A stretch of 64,000 nucleotides of DNA from Sthenelais limicola (Eukaryota > Annelida > Polychaeta > Phyllodocida > Sigalionidae): the NCBI GenBank assembly GCA_942159475.1, contig OW804094.1, positions 56,540,966-56,604,965 of the forward strand, written 5' to 3'. Shown one piece after another: positions 10,178 to 21,005 of the stretch (within the stretch, counting starts at the first letter, position 1; every line of letters begins with the position of its first letter). The notes beneath the pieces were generated by a model that was given only the letters and a program-made list of their open reading frames with translations, had not been told where the DNA came from and made no database searches. Made by a program: the position numbers and the translations under genes.

Positions 10178-11098
10178 GGTCTGGGGGAGAAAGATTTAGA
10201 TCTTAACTGTGACAATTGTAGTGGCCAGAACAAGAACCGGTATGTTTTGGCCTATTTGATGTGGCGTGTCCTTACTGGAAGGCACAGGTCTATTACACTT
10301 AACTTTTTGATTACTGGGCACACTAAGTTTGCCCCCGACTGGTGCTTTGGTCTCTTGAAAAAACAATTTCGTCGGGACAACGTTTCTTCTCTTCAGCAAT
10401 TAAAAGCCAGTGTGCAGCGCAGTACGCCAGGGGGGGTCAACCAGGCCCAACTTGTAGGTGATGAAAGGGGTACTGTTTTTGTTCCATTGTACGACTGGCA
10501 GGCATTCCTGTCACCTTTCTCCAAATCTTTTCCAGGTATCAAAGGGTATCATCATTTTGAATTTTCTAGTGACAAACCTGGTGTTATTTCTTTCAGGCCA
10601 TTTGTAGGCCCTGAAGATAGTGGTACTTTTAAAATGCTTACTGTTGATGTGGGTGATGTCCCTCAGGACAACCCACCCATTGTACCTTCTCCTGGACTGT
10701 CTGCATACAGACAGTGGTATCTTTTTAATTCTATTCGTGATTTTTGTACCGAAGAAACCAAAGACATTATGTGCCCCAAACCAACTGTACCTGAAGAAGG
10801 GCCAGGGAGGGGGGGGGGGGATGGCTACATTGTACAGGCTCCTGCAGTCGCCCCAGTAAGAGGTAGAGGGAGGGGAAGTGGAAGGGCTAGAGGAAGAGGG
10901 AGGGGTAGAGGAAGGGGAAGGGGAAGGGGAAGGGACAGGGAATCTTCTTCTGATGAATCATTAGAATTAGGTGGTGATGAATCTTCTGAGGAGGAGGAGG
11001 AGGAGGAGGAGGAACCTCAAGAGGAACCTCAAGCTAGGGGTAGGGGTAGGGGTAGGGGTAGGGGTAGAGGAACAGTAAGGGGTAGGGGTAGGGGCTGA
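10178..11098 (+). CDS. RG-rich TE-type gene, C-terminal part
   Basis: The frame is in phase with the part ending at 6186. It begins with LDLNCDNCSGQNKN and continues through YLMWRVLTGRH, GHTKFAPDWCFGLLKK and FPGIKGYHHFEF, all hallmarks of the family, then QWYLFNSIRDFC. The last third is low complexity: Arg-Gly repeats, an acidic run (about ten Glu), and more RG repeats encoded by GGGGTA hexamers, ending at TGA 11096-11098. The RG/acid tail suggests nucleic-acid contact, which is inference. About 307 codons are free of stops, so the gene was probably intact until the transposon struck. Polyadenylation signals follow at 11266. The protein's job is unknown; a transposase-like role is possible. 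Confidence 0.75.
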   Translation, partial: GLGEKDLDLNCDNCSGQNKNRYVLAYLMWRVLTGRHRSITLNFLITGHTKFAPDWCFGLLKKQFRRDNVSSLQQLKASVQRSTPGGVNQAQLVGDERGTVFVPLYDWQAFLSPFSKSFPGIKGYHHFEFSSDKPGVISFRPFVGPEDSGTFKMLTVDVGDVPQDNPPIVPSPGLSAYRQWYLFNSIRDFCTEETKDIMCPKPTVPEEGPGRGGGDGYIVQAPAVAPVRGRGRGSGRARGRGRGRGRGRGRGRDRESSSDESLELGGDESSEEEEEEEEEPQEEPQARGRGRGRGRGRGTVRGRGRG

Positions 11099-11110
11099 CT
11101 GCTATTTTAT

Positions 11111-11146
11111 TGATTTTATTACTGATTTTATTACTGATTTTATTAC
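11111..11146 (+). repeat. 12-bp tandem repeat, three copies
   Basis: TGATTTTATTAC is repeated three times without change, just after the stop codon of the RG-rich gene. Confidence 0.85.
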
Positions 11147-11265
11147 TGGTGAATACTGTTGTACATTTTGTTTTGTTAGAATGAATAGGTGTGTTATCAT
11201 GTATATATTGCAAGCACTGCACCGAAGAATTTTGTACAGAATTATTATACGCGTGTTAACAGGGT

Positions 11266-11276
11266 AATAAAATAAA
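11266..11276 (+). terminator. Two overlapping AATAAA polyadenylation signals
   Basis: AATAAAATAAA lies about 170 bases after the RG-rich gene's stop and is the best candidate for its 3' end signal. No functional evidence is available. Confidence 0.45.
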
Positions 11277-12599
11277 AAATATTAAATGAAATGCACTGAT
11301 TCTTTTATATATTGTGGCCCTACTAGTCTATAATACTTGCCCCAAATCTGAGAAAAATCCAATCATATGAACTGGTCATTTTGCATGACGACGCGTCCGA
11401 CATAAATCCCACAAAAGTCTCCTAGAAATGTATTTTGCCCAAATTTCACCCAATTTTCATCGCGCGATAAAATGATAAGTTACTAAGTAAATGAACTGAA
11501 TTTGGTATATGTTATGGCTATGGCAGTTAGTAAAGTGTGTCCCAAATTTCATAGAAATCGCTTGATAACAAATGCCCGTAACCAAGGATGGCGCGCCGAA
11601 GGTCACTCGCCGAACTTAAACAGGCTGTATCTCAGTTTCCGGCTCCTCCAGTAACCGCGTCCCTTAAATACTCACCGCAACCATAGAATTATACCCAATA
11701 GGCCTAAAATTAAGCTCTATACATCATTGGAAAGCTCTTTCCTGCTGCTTACCCATCCAATAGCTAACTCCAAAATCGATTTGGCCGACATGGGACTCAT
11801 TTTGATGGAGCGGATCTCATATTGTACCTGTACCTGTACTGTGTTTTATGGTAGGTGAAACCGGGAGACACAAGCGCCATAGGCGCATCCGCTAGGGGGT
11901 AGGGCGGCATCCCCCCGGAAATATTTTAAAACTGGGAGTAAAATGGTGCATTCTAGGGTCATTTTCACATAATATTCCAGTTATCTGAAAGCAAACTGAA
12001 AATCTATTCAATTGGGGAAGGAGGCTGTCATGTAAAAAACATAAATTTACTTTTTAAATTTACTCTCTTGGTAATCGGTCCACCATTGGAAAGGGTAGAA
12101 GACAAGCTGTTGACTGTCTTTTCTAGCCAATCCTGTATGGTTGGTCGCAGAGAAAAGTTGGCTGGCATACCTCCGAATTTTCCCATAATGGGACTTCCAC
12201 ATGTTGCGCTTGTATTAATAACCTTTCACATGCTTGGTTTAAATTTATATATCAAATGGGCTACCCAGATTAGAGGGGATTAACTCTTCTCATCAGTGTG
12301 TTTGCTGTACATCGCGTGATGGCAGTCATAAGAAAAATACAGGATGCTATATTTATCCTATTGTTGCTACCTGCAGGAAGTACATGTCTGCATTAAGTTG
12401 AAGATTTGTATTTTGTTGGTGGGAGTAATTATGTGATTGCGGCAAAAAGCGGGAGATTTTGATTTTGAAACGGGAAAAACGGGAGGTTTGGCAGCTCTGG
12501 AAAAGTAATATGGTGACATGTTGTTTAGTGGCTCTCTCTGTAGTTGCAGTGGTGTCAGCAACCCTTGTGGTAGACTTGTAATATACATATTCGCTCATA
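11277..12599. other. Non-coding, repeat-like DNA
   Basis: No gene is seen. Phrases such as CCCAAATTTCA and CCTGTACCTGTACTG look repeat-derived. At about 11870-11935 a GCGCCATAGGCGC palindrome is followed by a C/G-rich hairpin (GGGGGTAGGGCGGCATCCCCCC) and an A/T stretch. I recall similar blocks as dispersed repeats in other invertebrates. At 12430-12500 there is GGGAGA/ACGGGA-rich sequence ending in GGCAGCTCTGG. Confidence 0.4.
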
Positions 12600-14005
12600 G
12601 TAGTATGTAGAAATGATGCTCAAGCTCAGGCTACTACAAATGTCTCCACTCTTGAAGAGCGGAATGAGAGTAGCTGTTTTCCATGCTTGAGGAAAGGTGT
12701 GTGATGTGAAGGATACATTGATACAATGGGCAAGTTCAGGGAGGATTGCTATGAAGGAGTCTCTGTGCACTAAATTGGAAATAGAATCAATGCCAGAGGA
12801 TTTATTGATAATCTATAATTATTTCTCACCAAAGGTATAAGTTCGATTTTATTAGTAGAAATATTGTTAAGTTTGTGTTCGGAATTAGGCTGGGTAGGGA
12901 ACCATGGGGTTATTAGGAGTGCCGGCCAACAGGTTATCCATTATGTTTGCAAAATAGAGGATGAGATTGATAAAATCAGGTAGTTTAGTATTAGAGATGG
13001 GTGTGTCTTGATCATCAGTAAGATTAATCATAGGGTTGGTTGACTTAATTGAATTAATAATTTTCCAATATTTCTTAGGATCGGCAGTGTTTTTTTTGCA
13101 TTAAGTAAGAAGCTCTTTATCGCATTTAAGATACAAAGAGCTGCTTCTTTTTTAAGTTGTTTAGCTTCCAATAAACTGGCTTGAGTACCTAATCGTTTGG
13201 CATTTTTATATGCAATATTCTTGTTCCTGGTCAATTGAAGTAAATCGCGATTAAACCCGGGTTCATTAGATACCCTGGTTCTCGTAGATTTAACTGGGCA
13301 CATTGTGTTAAGGGTTGAAGTAATTGCATTAAGGATAACATCCCAAGCTTCAGTGGGATCGTTAATACTCAGAAAATTTACCAAATTGAAATTATTTTTC
13401 AGTCTTTGTTGGAAGAGTAAAGGATTGTAGTTACGATACGTTCTTCCTACTTTGGATTCAAAGGATACCACAGTCAGACACATTGTGCCAGTTAGTTAAA
13501 TTCAGGTCAATAAGGCTAGAATTAACCTTTCCATTGCGGGTAGCAATTCTAGTGGGCTCAGATATCAGCTCAGTTAAGCCATTTTGTTAAATGAAATGGG
13601 TTACCTTCTTCTTATCAGGGCAATTATTGTCTAAATGATTAATGTTAAAATCTCCAAGGAGGATTTGCTCAGGAGGGGATATTGATGCATTGCTATTTTC
13701 AGTAATACATGTACTGTTAAGTAGTTCAAGGGCTATGTCGGTATTTCCTGGCGGTGGTTTATACAGTGAGGTTACTAGGATGGGTTTCTGATTTTTTGGA
13801 GTCAAGGTCCGGGGTAGAAGACCTGAGATCAGCGGGACAGGTAAGATTAATGGAAGATTTTATGAAGCATACCCCCACCTTATTTTGTGATATTTGAGTT
13901 TGGGAGAAGGGTGGATCTGTATGTGTCTGATCAGATTATATCCAGGGAAGGTAATGAGTTGATCAGGAGTGGTGTTAGAGAGCCATGTTTTGGTGAGGGC
14001 AATAA
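12600..14005 (-). pseudogene. Dead LINE: endonuclease, linker and start of RT
   Basis: Read on the minus strand. From about 14000 there is an AP-endonuclease segment (FIALTKTWLS, FPGYNLIR), then after a frame break SLYKPPPGN and the catalytic-site motif ILLGDFNINHLD (13587-13805). The 13028-13483 stretch is the usual Lys/Arg-rich linker (KNKNIAYKNAKRLGT-type). RT begins with FPQAWKTATLIPLFKSGD near 12700 and is lost after about 12600. Several frameshifts and stops show it is inactive. The domain set fits the APE-bearing CR1/L2/Jockey groups; the clade is not resolved. Confidence 0.8.
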
Positions 14006-14065
14006 AATCAGTCCCGGGCATCAACACGAGGGTTTGACGTTCGAAACCAGCTCACACCCGGCCTT

Positions 14066-14121
14066 ACATTTTTTGCGCAGGGTGCCATGTAGGACATTTT
14101 TTGCGCAGGGTGCCATGTAGG
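14066..14121 (+). repeat. Perfect 28-bp tandem duplication
   Basis: The 28 bases at 14066-14093 (containing TTTTTTGCGCAGGGTGCC) are repeated exactly at 14094-14121. Another ATGTAGG follows near 14172. Confidence 0.9.
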
Positions 14122-14977
14122 CGACATGACAATAGCGCCTACATATGGCTTGGTAGGCGGGTGGGTGGGCTCTATGTAGGACCTGCCTACGGTGTGGGGA
14201 AGGCAGGAAATCTTTTAAATAGCCTAATGTTTCATTATTCCCTCAATAATATAATATCCTAGTTAATATAAGAGTTCCACAAGGGCTTCAAACCTATTAC
14301 GGCCAGCCAGCATCCACTTTCTGATGGAACACGCTCTCCTGGACAGAGCATCACTCTTAGGTATATATATATATTATAATCCGAATCACTAGTGTATCAG
14401 TGTGAGGGTATCCATCTTAGCAGGGATAAAAAGCATTGGGATAAAAAATACAATTCATAGATAATGCGAGTAATTGCCAAGTCAACCGAGAAGAGCAGGT
14501 GTAAATCATATGATGTAATGACATGAGTGTTAAGCCCTTCAAATCACTGTGCACGATCGAGTGTTAAGACGCGAACTAAATAAATGTATTCAATATGTCT
14601 TTCCATAATGGCATCACGTATATAAATAATCTGATTCATCATTAATATGATATGTTTCCTGTGATCAATGATAGTAGAAAATTGCAAACCAAATTACAAA
14701 CAATCCAAAATTCCTACAAATTCATCCCCTAGGATGGCCTAGACATAAGACAAATGTGGATGACATTCATGAAAATATGAGTGAGATAGAAAGGTAGATA
14801 GCCGTACAATAAACCTGCGATCATTATCAAATGGGATGTAAGTAAGATGAACATTTGGTTCTTAGGTCAGCAAGATGTTTAGTCTGCATATAATAATTAA
14901 ACTATATATGACTTTTGCTTCTGTGTGTATATGGCTATTGGGGTAATAATTTCATGAGGGTTTTTGGTAAGGTTTGG
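14122..14977. other. AT-rich spacer, nothing recognised
   Basis: No coding frame, hairpin or repeat stands out apart from a short TATATATA run near 14361. Confidence 0.4.
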
Positions 14978-15034
14978 TTATTGTCAGAGGAACAAGAGCG
15001 AGGCTCTACCGAGCTCTTGTTCCTCTGGCAATAA
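14978..15034. repeat. 57-bp hairpin with paired CGAG words in the loop
   Basis: Arms of about 22 bases (TTATTGYCAGAGGAACAAGAG and its inverse) differ at one base. The top contains two direct CGAG words at 14999 and 15010. The same plan recurs at 31502-31544 with unrelated arms. Confidence 0.7.
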
Positions 15035-15264
15035 ACTCATGAATCGTCGACTGGCTATATGAATAAGTTCTTAACCCATTCCCAGGGAGCATGTATGATA
15101 CTGACTAACTGAAGGGCCATTGTATCTTCCATTTTGTGGTTCAGGACGGGTAATAAAATTGAGGTTTGTGATTTAGGAACAAATTATGTAATAATATCCT
15201 TAATTCTTTTTGCAAAGGATAAGTACATAACGGAGGGAAAGGACAATAGTTCAAACCCTATCCC

Positions 15265-15451
15265 CTCTCTTTCTCTCTCTTTCTCCCCTGTCTTCCACCT
15301 CGCTATCTCTGTCTCTGAGTCACTCGCCCCCCCCCCCCCTCTCTCTCTCTCGCTCTCTCTCTCTCTCTCGCTCTCTGAGTCTCTCTTCATCTCTTGATTG
15401 ATCTCTTCCCCCATCTCTCTCTCCCGCCTGGCCTCTCTGACCCCGCCCACC

Positions 15452-15494
<43 letters not shown>

Positions 15495-15495
15495 T
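15265..15495. repeat. Polypyrimidine microsatellite (CT)n
   Basis: CT-rich DNA contains runs of TCTCTC and a C10 run near 15328. The long open frame of Arg/Glu on the minus strand is only this repeat translated. Confidence 0.9.
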
Positions 15496-15914
15496 ATAGA
15501 TTCTTGGTAAATAAAAAAACCCAGTCCCTGCCTTCTTCCACATTTTCTTATGATCATAGACCACTATGACAGAGACAAAAAACTTATTTCAGCCTAGATA
15601 TTACTTATTTGATTTGTTCATGTTTAAACAAGTGGAAATTTCATATATACTATTTATGTATGTATATGAGCAGTTCTCACGAAATGGGCCCATTCCCTTT
15701 TCCCATTTTTATCACCCTGTAACTTAGTGGGTTTATCAACTAGTGATAATTAAACCCCCAGCTGCATCTGTCTCCTCATGACGATTCGTGCCATATATAC
15801 TTTTATATACCTAATATTAGTATTTAGGGTTCTGTTGGAAGAACTGTCAAGGCAGAGATATGTGACCCATTTTTCCGAGTAGGCCTTGTGTAAAAATTTG
15901 GAAAAATAAAGTTT

Positions 15915-16085
15915 ATGTAATCGACCCATCGATGGAGATATTCCCGGTGATCCCCTATCCACGCCGCGCCCACTTGTGACGTCATAGAGGTAGTGCGACA
16001 AGATGGTTCCATTCACATTGTGACGTTGCACGCCCAACCCTTCTTATACACTTCTCCACTTGTATCCGCACTGTGCGGAGGTTTT
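15915..16085 (+). repeat. Copy of the DIRS-like 5' terminal region
   Basis: It closely matches 44995-45180: both contain ATCGATGGAGATATTCCCGG, a TGACGTCA octamer (here 15977-15984), GGTAGTGCGACAAGATGGTTC and CCGCACTGTGCG. At 45 kb this block leads into a gag-type frame; here no gag follows, so it is a truncated copy. Confidence 0.75.
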
Positions 16086-16439
16086 TTCCTTGTGAAATTG
16101 TTTTTTTCTCTATTATTCTTGAATATTATTGTATTTTTATATCTATTATGGGGAATAAAACCTTGCTTTGCTAGGTTTCTGGCCACTCCTGACTCATTGT
16201 GCTTGTTCTAATATCAAGATCACCCCCAGGACATATCAATATATATTTTAGGAATTAAATATTATAAAGTGAAACTATTGTTCTTGGACTGTATGACGGA
16301 ATTGTGTTTCTATGCGCCTGAAACTCTTCTTTGTGGTGTAGTATGTCGATGCCTTGTGCATTTGAACGTGTTCTTAAAATTTTCATTTCATATCATTTAT
16401 TATCTAATGTAATACTTAGTTGATTATACAGTTAGTGGT

Positions 16440-16552
16440 AGACCATCTGTCGATTTATGTAAATCTCTATTTCTTATTGTCTTGTTTAGCTGTCTTGGCT
16501 AAATAAAATCATCTAAAATCATCTAAATACAAATACAAATACAAATATACTA
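16440..16552 (+). repeat. Retroposon-like 3' tail
   Basis: AAATAAAATCATCTAAAATC leads into four tandem ATACAA units. Such short tandem tails end many LINEs and SINEs. No coding part was found to its left. Confidence 0.45.
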
Positions 16553-17030
16553 TATTTCAAATTCACCATTATTCTTTATCTTTTAAATACCATTTCGATT
16601 CCCCATGTTGTTGATATTGTGACGTCACTCATCTTTTTGCATTCTTTACAATGAATTTAGAAATGTTTAGTCAAAGAGTCAACCGGAATGAGTATGGGTT
16701 GCAGTTTCTGACGTACATTACCAATAAACTATACTCTATCCACATTAAAGAAATGATTAATTCAATCTGAAAATACCCATCAATTATATGTTCAGGTAAT
16801 TCTGCAAGTTAAGACATATTATCAGTTGCTATATGCCTGGTAGTCTACACTTTCTACACTTGAAGAATGGCATGCTTCAAATTTATTTACGAGGGTTTCC
16901 TTGATTAATACTCACCTGACGATTGCATGACTTGGTAGTCATTAGCGTATCCTGGCGACTACTACACGCCAAGATCGATTATTGACTTCCAGTCCAGGGC
17001 AGGAATTGGGTCAGAATGCATTGAACCATG

Positions 17031-17167
17031 ATATAAACCGATCTGGCTTCATTGTTCAAGCGTGTGTGCGCTTGTGACTGGATTGGACAAATATGTATTC
17101 AAGACACCAGCGTATATAGTGGTGTAACGTCTGTCCTTCCATCCTGATCCCTGGTCAAAAGGTAAGT
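17031..17167 (+). promoter_or_regulatory. Possible promoter and 5' leader exon of the BTB gene
   Basis: A TATA-like ATATAAA is at 17031-17037. A strong splice donor, CAAAAG/GTAAGT, follows with its exon ending at 17161. The next good acceptor is the pyrimidine tract plus TAG at 19090-19110, immediately before the BTB start codon. The link is inferred from splice signals only. Confidence 0.35.
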
Positions 17168-19110
17168 AAAACTTTAGGTAGGCGAGTATTATGTAAATTG
17201 TAAGGCGTCTGTCTTAAGTGTTGCGACTTTAGTGTAATCTGGAGTCCGTGATTGGAATTATTTCAAGACCATTCGTTTCGTCTGCATGCAAGGAAAACCT
17301 CCGATAATAATAACATATAAGCATTTCGACTTCTCAGTCAGGATATATTGGCGGTATGAAAAGTGTATAATTGGTGATCCAACAGACGCCCGGTTGGGGT
17401 TTTCATGGTGGATGACAATCATGATGACATGGCAATATTTCGTGTTGTTGTTCAATGTGTGGTTCTTTTTGTAACGTAGAGTGACACTCGTGAATTGACG
17501 CAACAATAAATTTCAAGATTAAATACCAATAACATGACTGATAACAACAGTTAACATTACGATAGAACCATGGCGGAAAGATACGCGGTGTTTGATTGTG
17601 ATTTCATGTCGATGAAGCGGATGTATAAGGAAAGAATGGAAAGCCTTCGGAGTGTAGAGTGTAGTACTCTTGAACATCATTCAGATATAATATAGCAGAA
17701 GGAAGTGTTAGTAGCACAAGCAGACCAAAGCTTTAAATAGTAAATTATTAATGATGGACACTCAGGGGATGAGTTCATCTAGCAGGAACCTCGCTAATTT
17801 AAAGCTATTCTGGAATATATGCCATCCCCAGAATGTAGTTCTACATACCCCATGTGTCAAGAAGAGGATGATTTGGCGCGTTAGGCATAAATCAAGGTCC
17901 CCAAAACAAAGACACTTTGGCAAAGTTTGGGAACATATCAAACAATAGATAAATAATTAGGATGTGTTCAAATTCTGTATATTTTCCATCGATGATACCT
18001 TACATGTTCAGGTTTTCAATTGATTTATAGGTCTATGAAACCAAGCCTTACATACTTAGGTGAACACTTTTCCATAAAGATAGGTTGTCATTTTCCAGCA
18101 TGTATGGTGATGAAGAAAGTGCAGATCAACTGAGCCTTGAATCCTCAACACTGCAGTCTCCAAGATAAAGTCTTAATTGTCACGCAGCCATAAAACCATG
18201 TGCTGTTACACCAGCGGATATCGATAAGATTTTAAACAGCCCAAGCCACTGGTAGGCCTAATTTTAGTTTCATTGCTTGGAATTACAGAATTAATGCTCC
18301 CAACAATACACCAATGCTACACATATTACAGGTAAATTATTATGAAACGCCTAGGAAAAGCCAAATTCATATATAGACCCATGTGCATGAATGTGTACAG
18401 TGTCTGTAATAGCCACTAGGTGGTGTAGGTACAAAACAGTCAGGCCATCTTGTGTTTGTCACATACACCAAGCCAATGCCTATACCTTAAAGTAGAAATG
18501 CTGAAGTTCTCTCTTAAGCAAGTTTACAGCATTGTGCTTCTGAGGCCTTAAATCGCCAAATCGCCATGGCCTTTTCTTAGATGGACAAACCCACAAAGGC
18601 AGCCAGTGACAATTGACAAAAACACTTTCTTAGCCTGACAAATCAACATGGTGACCAAAATGCGTCCATATTACGAAAAATAAGTGACAAATGACAAGTG
18701 AATTCTCTTAGTCACAAACGACAATAGCTGAGGTTTCAAAGGGAATTCCAAGTCTTGTCATTTATCCATACAACTATGAGTGCCAACTGCAACACTTAGA
18801 CCACCCTGGTGCGTTTCCTCTTTTTCTCATTCACTCAAGGCCTTTGTCTGATTCCACAAACTTGAGTATGAAAACTGGAAGAAAATTGGAACTTGTAAAT
18901 ATTGATCTGAAGCGTACGACCTATATTTTGTTTTGTTCTGTACCTGTAATATACTTGCCAAAAAAATCATTATTATTATTATAAAATTCCGATCTGAGTT
19001 TTTAATTCATGGTTATCACATGATTATGATAGAGTAATTAGTTATTGCTTATTACAAAAATCGAAGGTTGTTTTAACATTGCATTCGCTTGCTCTCTCTG
19101 TACTTGGTAG
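17168..19110 (+). other. Probable 5' UTR intron of the BTB gene
   Basis: No coding exon is recognised. A CTCF-like CCACTAGGTGGTG sits at 18413-18425. The rest is unremarkable AT-rich DNA. Confidence 0.35.
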
Positions 19111-19113
19111 GAA

Positions 19114-19342
19114 ATGGCAGTGTCGGTGGATTTTACCATCCCATTTGGATACTCAGATGTGATTTTCATCATAGGCAGCAAGCGAGTTCACGCAACGAAA
19201 GCAATACTCGCCATGTCATCTTTAATATTCTCAGACATATTTGGTGACGAATGCGAAGAAGAGGTTACATTGGATGATGTAGATTATGAGGGTTTCATCG
19301 AACTTATGAAAGTAGTTCATCCTCCTCCCAAGGAAATAAATG
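19114..19342 (+). CDS. BTB/POZ protein, coding exon 1
   Basis: The exon starts at ATG 19114, three bases after an acceptor (CTTGCTCTCTCTGTACTTGGTAG before it). It encodes the first half of a BTB domain: a YSDVIFIIGSKRVHATKAIL segment corresponding to the conserved D-V-x-F and H-K-x-L-A core, then SSLIFSDIF and a short acidic loop. It ends one base into a Gly codon at a GTAAAA donor (19343). BTB domains mediate dimerisation and often link substrates to cullin-3 ligases. The short total length (165 residues) resembles the small BTB proteins expanded in invertebrates. Confidence 0.85.
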
Positions 19343-19526
19343 GTAAAATGATATCAACCAATCGTCGAATATGTGTTCATAATTGTTCCATAGGTTTTAT
19401 TGATCATGCATTATTTGTAATACAATGGCTTTGATCTTGCAATTTTAAAATGCTTACAATTAACATTTCAACAAATGGATGGACAATTAATTAAGTCAAT
19501 CAAGTCAATGATCTTTATTTCAACAG

Positions 19527-19795
19527 GAGAGAACGTTCGGCAAGTGCTACCACTGGCTGTTCAATTTGACATGACGCATCTGATAGTGCAATGTGAGAAA
19601 TACTTGGAGACAGAAGAATGCAGCATCGGCAATTTGGTGCTCGCAGAAGCATATAACCTTCATAACCTTTGTTACAAGATTCAAAAATGGGCTGTGCATG
19701 TTCCAATCGAAGGACTGAAAGAAGAACCTGGGTTTTCCGAATTAAAACGAACTGCCTTGACGGAAATCCTATTAGAGAAATTAGAATCCGGATAA
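19527..19795 (+). CDS. BTB/POZ protein, coding exon 2
   Basis: The exon begins after a TTTCAACAG acceptor and completes the Gly codon in phase. It encodes NVRQVLPLAVQFDMTHLIVQ, the characteristic second half of the BTB fold, then a short helical tail (LAEAYNLHNLCYKIQKWAV) like the start of a BACK region, ending at TAA 19795. No Kelch, MATH or zinc-finger domain follows. An ATTAAA 45 bases after the stop lies in the end of the adjacent piggyBac-like element and might serve for polyadenylation. Confidence 0.85.
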
Positions 19796-20240
19796 GTCGT
19801 TACGTGTGAACCGTTGCCTCTGTTGAGAGTTGAGATATATTAAAACCCATTTGTCCCTAAAGGGGTCGTTTTCGACCCATGTTAGATTTTTTTTCAACAG
19901 CATTATTATATTAATTTCAAATTAAATAAGTAATGAAAATGATATGTATGGGAAGTATAGATAACACCATGATAACGCACTATTTTAGGTCACGTGACCA
20001 TCACTCATGTCTGCTTGCTACAAAAAAAAGATATCTAAACAGAAAAGGTGATTCAAAATGGCAATATAATAAGTAATTTTACCAAAAAAAATGCATAGAA
20101 TGAAATAACCAATACCTCAAGTATCCATTTTCATACTTAAACTAGAATTATCAAAATTTGGTGAGAAAAGACTGAAGGTTCTTTGAGGTTGGGTCGAAAA
20201 CGACCCCAATAGGACAATATGGGGTAGAAAAGCCTTATTA

Positions 20241-20862
20241 GGCTGTTTTAGCGCTCCGCACCTATCGCCACGACGCTAACCTAACCCTATCTCTTAGGGA
20301 TGCGTTGGTACTTAGCACCACCCACAGCAAAAAGAGTTTTAGCGCTAGACCCATTGCACGCACAATGAACGCATCTTTCCTCTGCCGTCCATCACGAAAA
20401 CATATATGTTGAAACGCTTTTTAAAGAAAGATTATGCATATGTTTACCCTTTTCACATTGTGATAATTGATGGCAATGATTTTGATGTCTAGCATCGGGC
20501 CTCAACCCCAGGACGTCCCGTCGGCCAGTCCTGTCGGCATGACGTTCTCATAGCGAGTCTGGTATTGCCCATTACAATCAGCTGTTTGGAGCTGAATAAA
20601 CGGGCTTTGAGCCACAATTTCATTACTAAGGGAAAAGAACTGTTTTTCGCATGCAACCATATCATTTTAGTTGACCAAAGTTGTTTAAAATATTGCTGAG
20701 AACGATGCGTAGGTCTTCAACGTACAAACATGCTCTGATAGGGTCCCGACGTACGCATCTAGCTCATTACCTAAGCAGCTGCACATGACGTGATGACGTA
20801 TTATGCACAAAAGATAGGGTTAGGTTAGCGTCGGCGGGATAGGTAGACTTGCTAAAACAGTC
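20241..20862. mobile_element. 622-bp MITE with 5-bp TATTA duplication
   Basis: Inverted ends of about 57 bases share GRCTGTTTTAGC, CACCTATC/TACCTATC and GACGCTAACCTAACCCTATC. TATTA occurs directly at both sides (20236-20240 and 20863-20867). No coding sequence is seen. A TA-rich target would suit several DNA transposon groups; the superfamily is not assigned. Confidence 0.75.
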
Positions 20863-21005
20863 TATTATTACTGACTGCCCACTTTAGGAGAGAGCCTCTA
20901 CTAGTAGGGTTAGTTGAGGGCTAAAAATCCCCAAATTTGGTACAGAGGTAGATTTTTGAATTCTCTATCATTTTGGAAGAGTCCACATTCTGGAATATGA
21001 AATTG

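Noticed and set aside
10620..10859. Alternative frames within the RG-rich gene
   Set aside because: They overlap a conserved protein in another frame and show no homology of their own.
14030..14060. tRNA-like B box (GTTCGAA) suggesting a SINE
   Set aside because: No A box at the right distance and no cloverleaf could be drawn.
15184..15564. Long minus-strand frame rich in Arg and Glu
   Set aside because: It is the translation of the CT/GA microsatellite; no domain or codon structure beyond the repeat.
19844..20215. Separate small piggyBac MITE independent of the larger region
   Set aside because: Its inverted inner motifs are good, but a right-hand TTAA is lacking, so it is mentioned only within the larger TTAA-flanked entry.
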